Assembly: GCA_042095835.1 (NCBI GenBank) | Contig: JBELML010000210.1 | Span: 1-6,120 of the forward strand | Length of the DNA stretch: 6,120 bases | Source: DATFKA01 sp042095835 | GTDB lineage: Bacteria > Bacteroidota > Bacteroidia > Chitinophagales > Saprospiraceae | Reading direction: 5' to 3' | Shown here: piece by piece, positions 6,086 through 6,120 of the stretch | Numbering within the stretch: position 1 is the stretch's first letter | How the letters are laid out: every line of letters begins with the position of its first letter | Program-made: the position numbers and the translations under genes | Notes under the pieces: generated by a model | Told to the model about the DNA's origin: nothing | Seen by the model: the letters and a program-made list of their open reading frames with translations, nothing else | Databases searched by the model: none

Positions 6086-6120
6086 ATGGAAAAAAAAATT
6101 GTCGCTGTATATTGGAGGTG
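6086..6120 (+). CDS. Possible start of a plus-strand gene, cut by the window edge
   Basis: An ATG at 6086-6088, directly after an in-frame TAG (6083-6085), opens a frame reading MEKKIVAVYWR that continues out of the window. The Lys-rich start, A/T-rich upstream bases and a possible -7 box at the normal distance fit a real start, which would be divergent from the beta-propeller gene. Only 11 codons are visible, so no function can be given and chance is a real possibility. Confidence 0.3.
   Translation, partial: MEKKIVAVYWR

Noticed and set aside
5915..6119. Minus-strand frame open from the right edge to a TAA near 5925, about 66 codons
   Set aside because: Composition is unlike a real protein (runs of Phe, scattered Pro/Arg, no motif), it crosses the propeller gene's promoter box, and chance open frames of this size are expected. 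A real gene tail cannot be fully excluded without sequence to the right.

Overview
The window looks like chromosomal DNA from a Bacteroidota bacterium, probably a marine or environmental Saprospiria/Cytophagia-type lineage. Evidence: moderate-to-low GC, A/T-rich leaders without Shine-Dalgarno sequences, promoter boxes of the Bacteroidota TAnnTTTG type, a large Asp-box beta-propeller protein of a family abundant in that phylum, and a secreted repeat protein with the usual 'TWNG...W.dp.NW' N-terminus of that phylum's surface proteins. The phylum call is fairly secure; anything finer is a guess.

Layout. 1-1908 (minus): a long open frame whose 3' end lies beyond the left edge. It encodes a signal peptide, an N-terminal beta-domain and about 18 degenerate, very acidic, Tyr-rich repeats of 27-35 residues. 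1909-2341: a divergent intergenic region holding a compact non-coding insertion (2020-2168) with perfect 12-bp terminal inverted repeats, a 5-bp CTTAA duplication at both ends and an internal hairpin, i.e. a MITE-like element. 2342-2758 (plus): a small four-helix membrane protein of unknown function. 2763-5882 (minus): a 1039-residue secreted Asp-box/VPS10-like beta-propeller protein, tail-to-tail with the membrane protein and only 4 bp away. 5883-6120: the leader of the propeller gene and, at the right edge, the possible start of a plus-strand gene.

All four proposed genes have a full or one-mismatch TAnnTTTG box 57-64 nt before the start codon, which supports the start choices and suggests separate transcription rather than one operon. 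The two large proteins are both exported beta-rich repeat proteins, but nothing shows that they work together. I see no defence, secretion, CRISPR, RNA or biosynthetic system. The items most worth a second look are the acidic repeat protein and the MITE-like element.
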